This document shows positions 63,950 to 64,000 of a stretch of 64,000 nt of DNA, piece after piece (the stretch's first letter is position 1; the number at the start of each line of letters is the position of its first letter). The DNA is taken from positions 33,298 through 97,297 of the forward strand of contig JAUIEC010000019.1 in the NCBI GenBank assembly GCA_030428945.1, read 5' to 3'. Source of the stretch: Phycisphaerae bacterium. GTDB taxonomy: Bacteria; Planctomycetota; Phycisphaerae; UBA1845; Fen-1342. The notes under the pieces are model-generated. The model was not told where the DNA came from and ran no database searches. It worked only from the letters and a program-made list of their open reading frames with translations. Position numbers and translations under genes: made by a program.

Positions 63950-64000
63950 TTGGCAATTCCATCCACCGTACCGGATGAAGCCCGACGCAGTGGCAATTCC

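Overview
The window is a GC-rich stretch of bacterial chromosome that reads as Planctomycetota. This assignment is inferred from gene content, because there is no rRNA. The supporting signs are: exported proteins with choice-of-anchor and HYR domains, a dockerin-type C-terminus, a very large PQQ-propeller gene beside a squalene-cyclase-fold gene, a long MoxR/DUF58/BatA/vWA/DUF4175-like gene run, a Tricorn homologue, and a membrane pyrophosphatase. No phage, insertion sequence or CRISPR array was seen. Genes are packed with many 1-4 nt start/stop overlaps.

Layout. 1-9401: start of lpdA (minus); an exported beta-helix/HYR protein; an NHL-repeat protein, YtkA-like lipoprotein and di-haem peroxidase joined by ATGA overlaps; an LVIVD/dockerin protein. 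9402-17143: membrane pyrophosphatase (plus), then nadB, formyltetrahydrofolate cyclo-ligase, rarA and ogt (minus). 17373-23587: anchored YbjQ-like protein, solute-binding lipoprotein, and two alkaline-phosphatase-superfamily lipoproteins that overlap tail to tail, then a LeuA-family synthase. 24049-34702: Tricorn protease, NrnA, a DUF3754 protein, glnS, gltX, a small lipoprotein and acylphosphatase. 34815-56348: thirteen consecutive minus-strand genes, probably one transcription unit. It starts with the PQQ protein, squalene-cyclase-fold protein and MoxR, continues with DUF58, BatA-like, vWA, DUF4175-like, coiled-coil, TPR-like and NPCBM proteins, and ends with one intact and two triad-less HtrA homologues. 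56563-58268: six small exported or lipoprotein-like genes in tandem. 58474-63740: mtnA, tRNA-Lys, an exported protein of unknown role, a PHP phosphoesterase, queC and a PepSY-like protein.

How the genes relate. The thirteen-gene run looks like an envelope machine: a MoxR AAA+ ATPase, a DUF58 adaptor, two large membrane vWA proteins, a large membrane/coiled-coil partner and periplasmic protease or scaffold proteins. Its substrate is unknown. The six small genes lie immediately upstream on the same strand. The remaining genes are scattered housekeeping functions (NAD, folate, leucine-type, queuosine and methionine-salvage metabolism, aminoacylation, DNA repair).

The intergenic DNA is unusual. 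Short tandem arrays of 7-8 bp units (GGGAACA, GGGAGCGA, AGTAAGCA, GTGAAAGG) sit at many gene ends and in one place encode the C-termini of two convergent proteins. A 73-74 bp inverted-repeat element occurs twice. The best candidates for undescribed biology are the small-protein array, the MoxR-to-HtrA operon and the repeat families.
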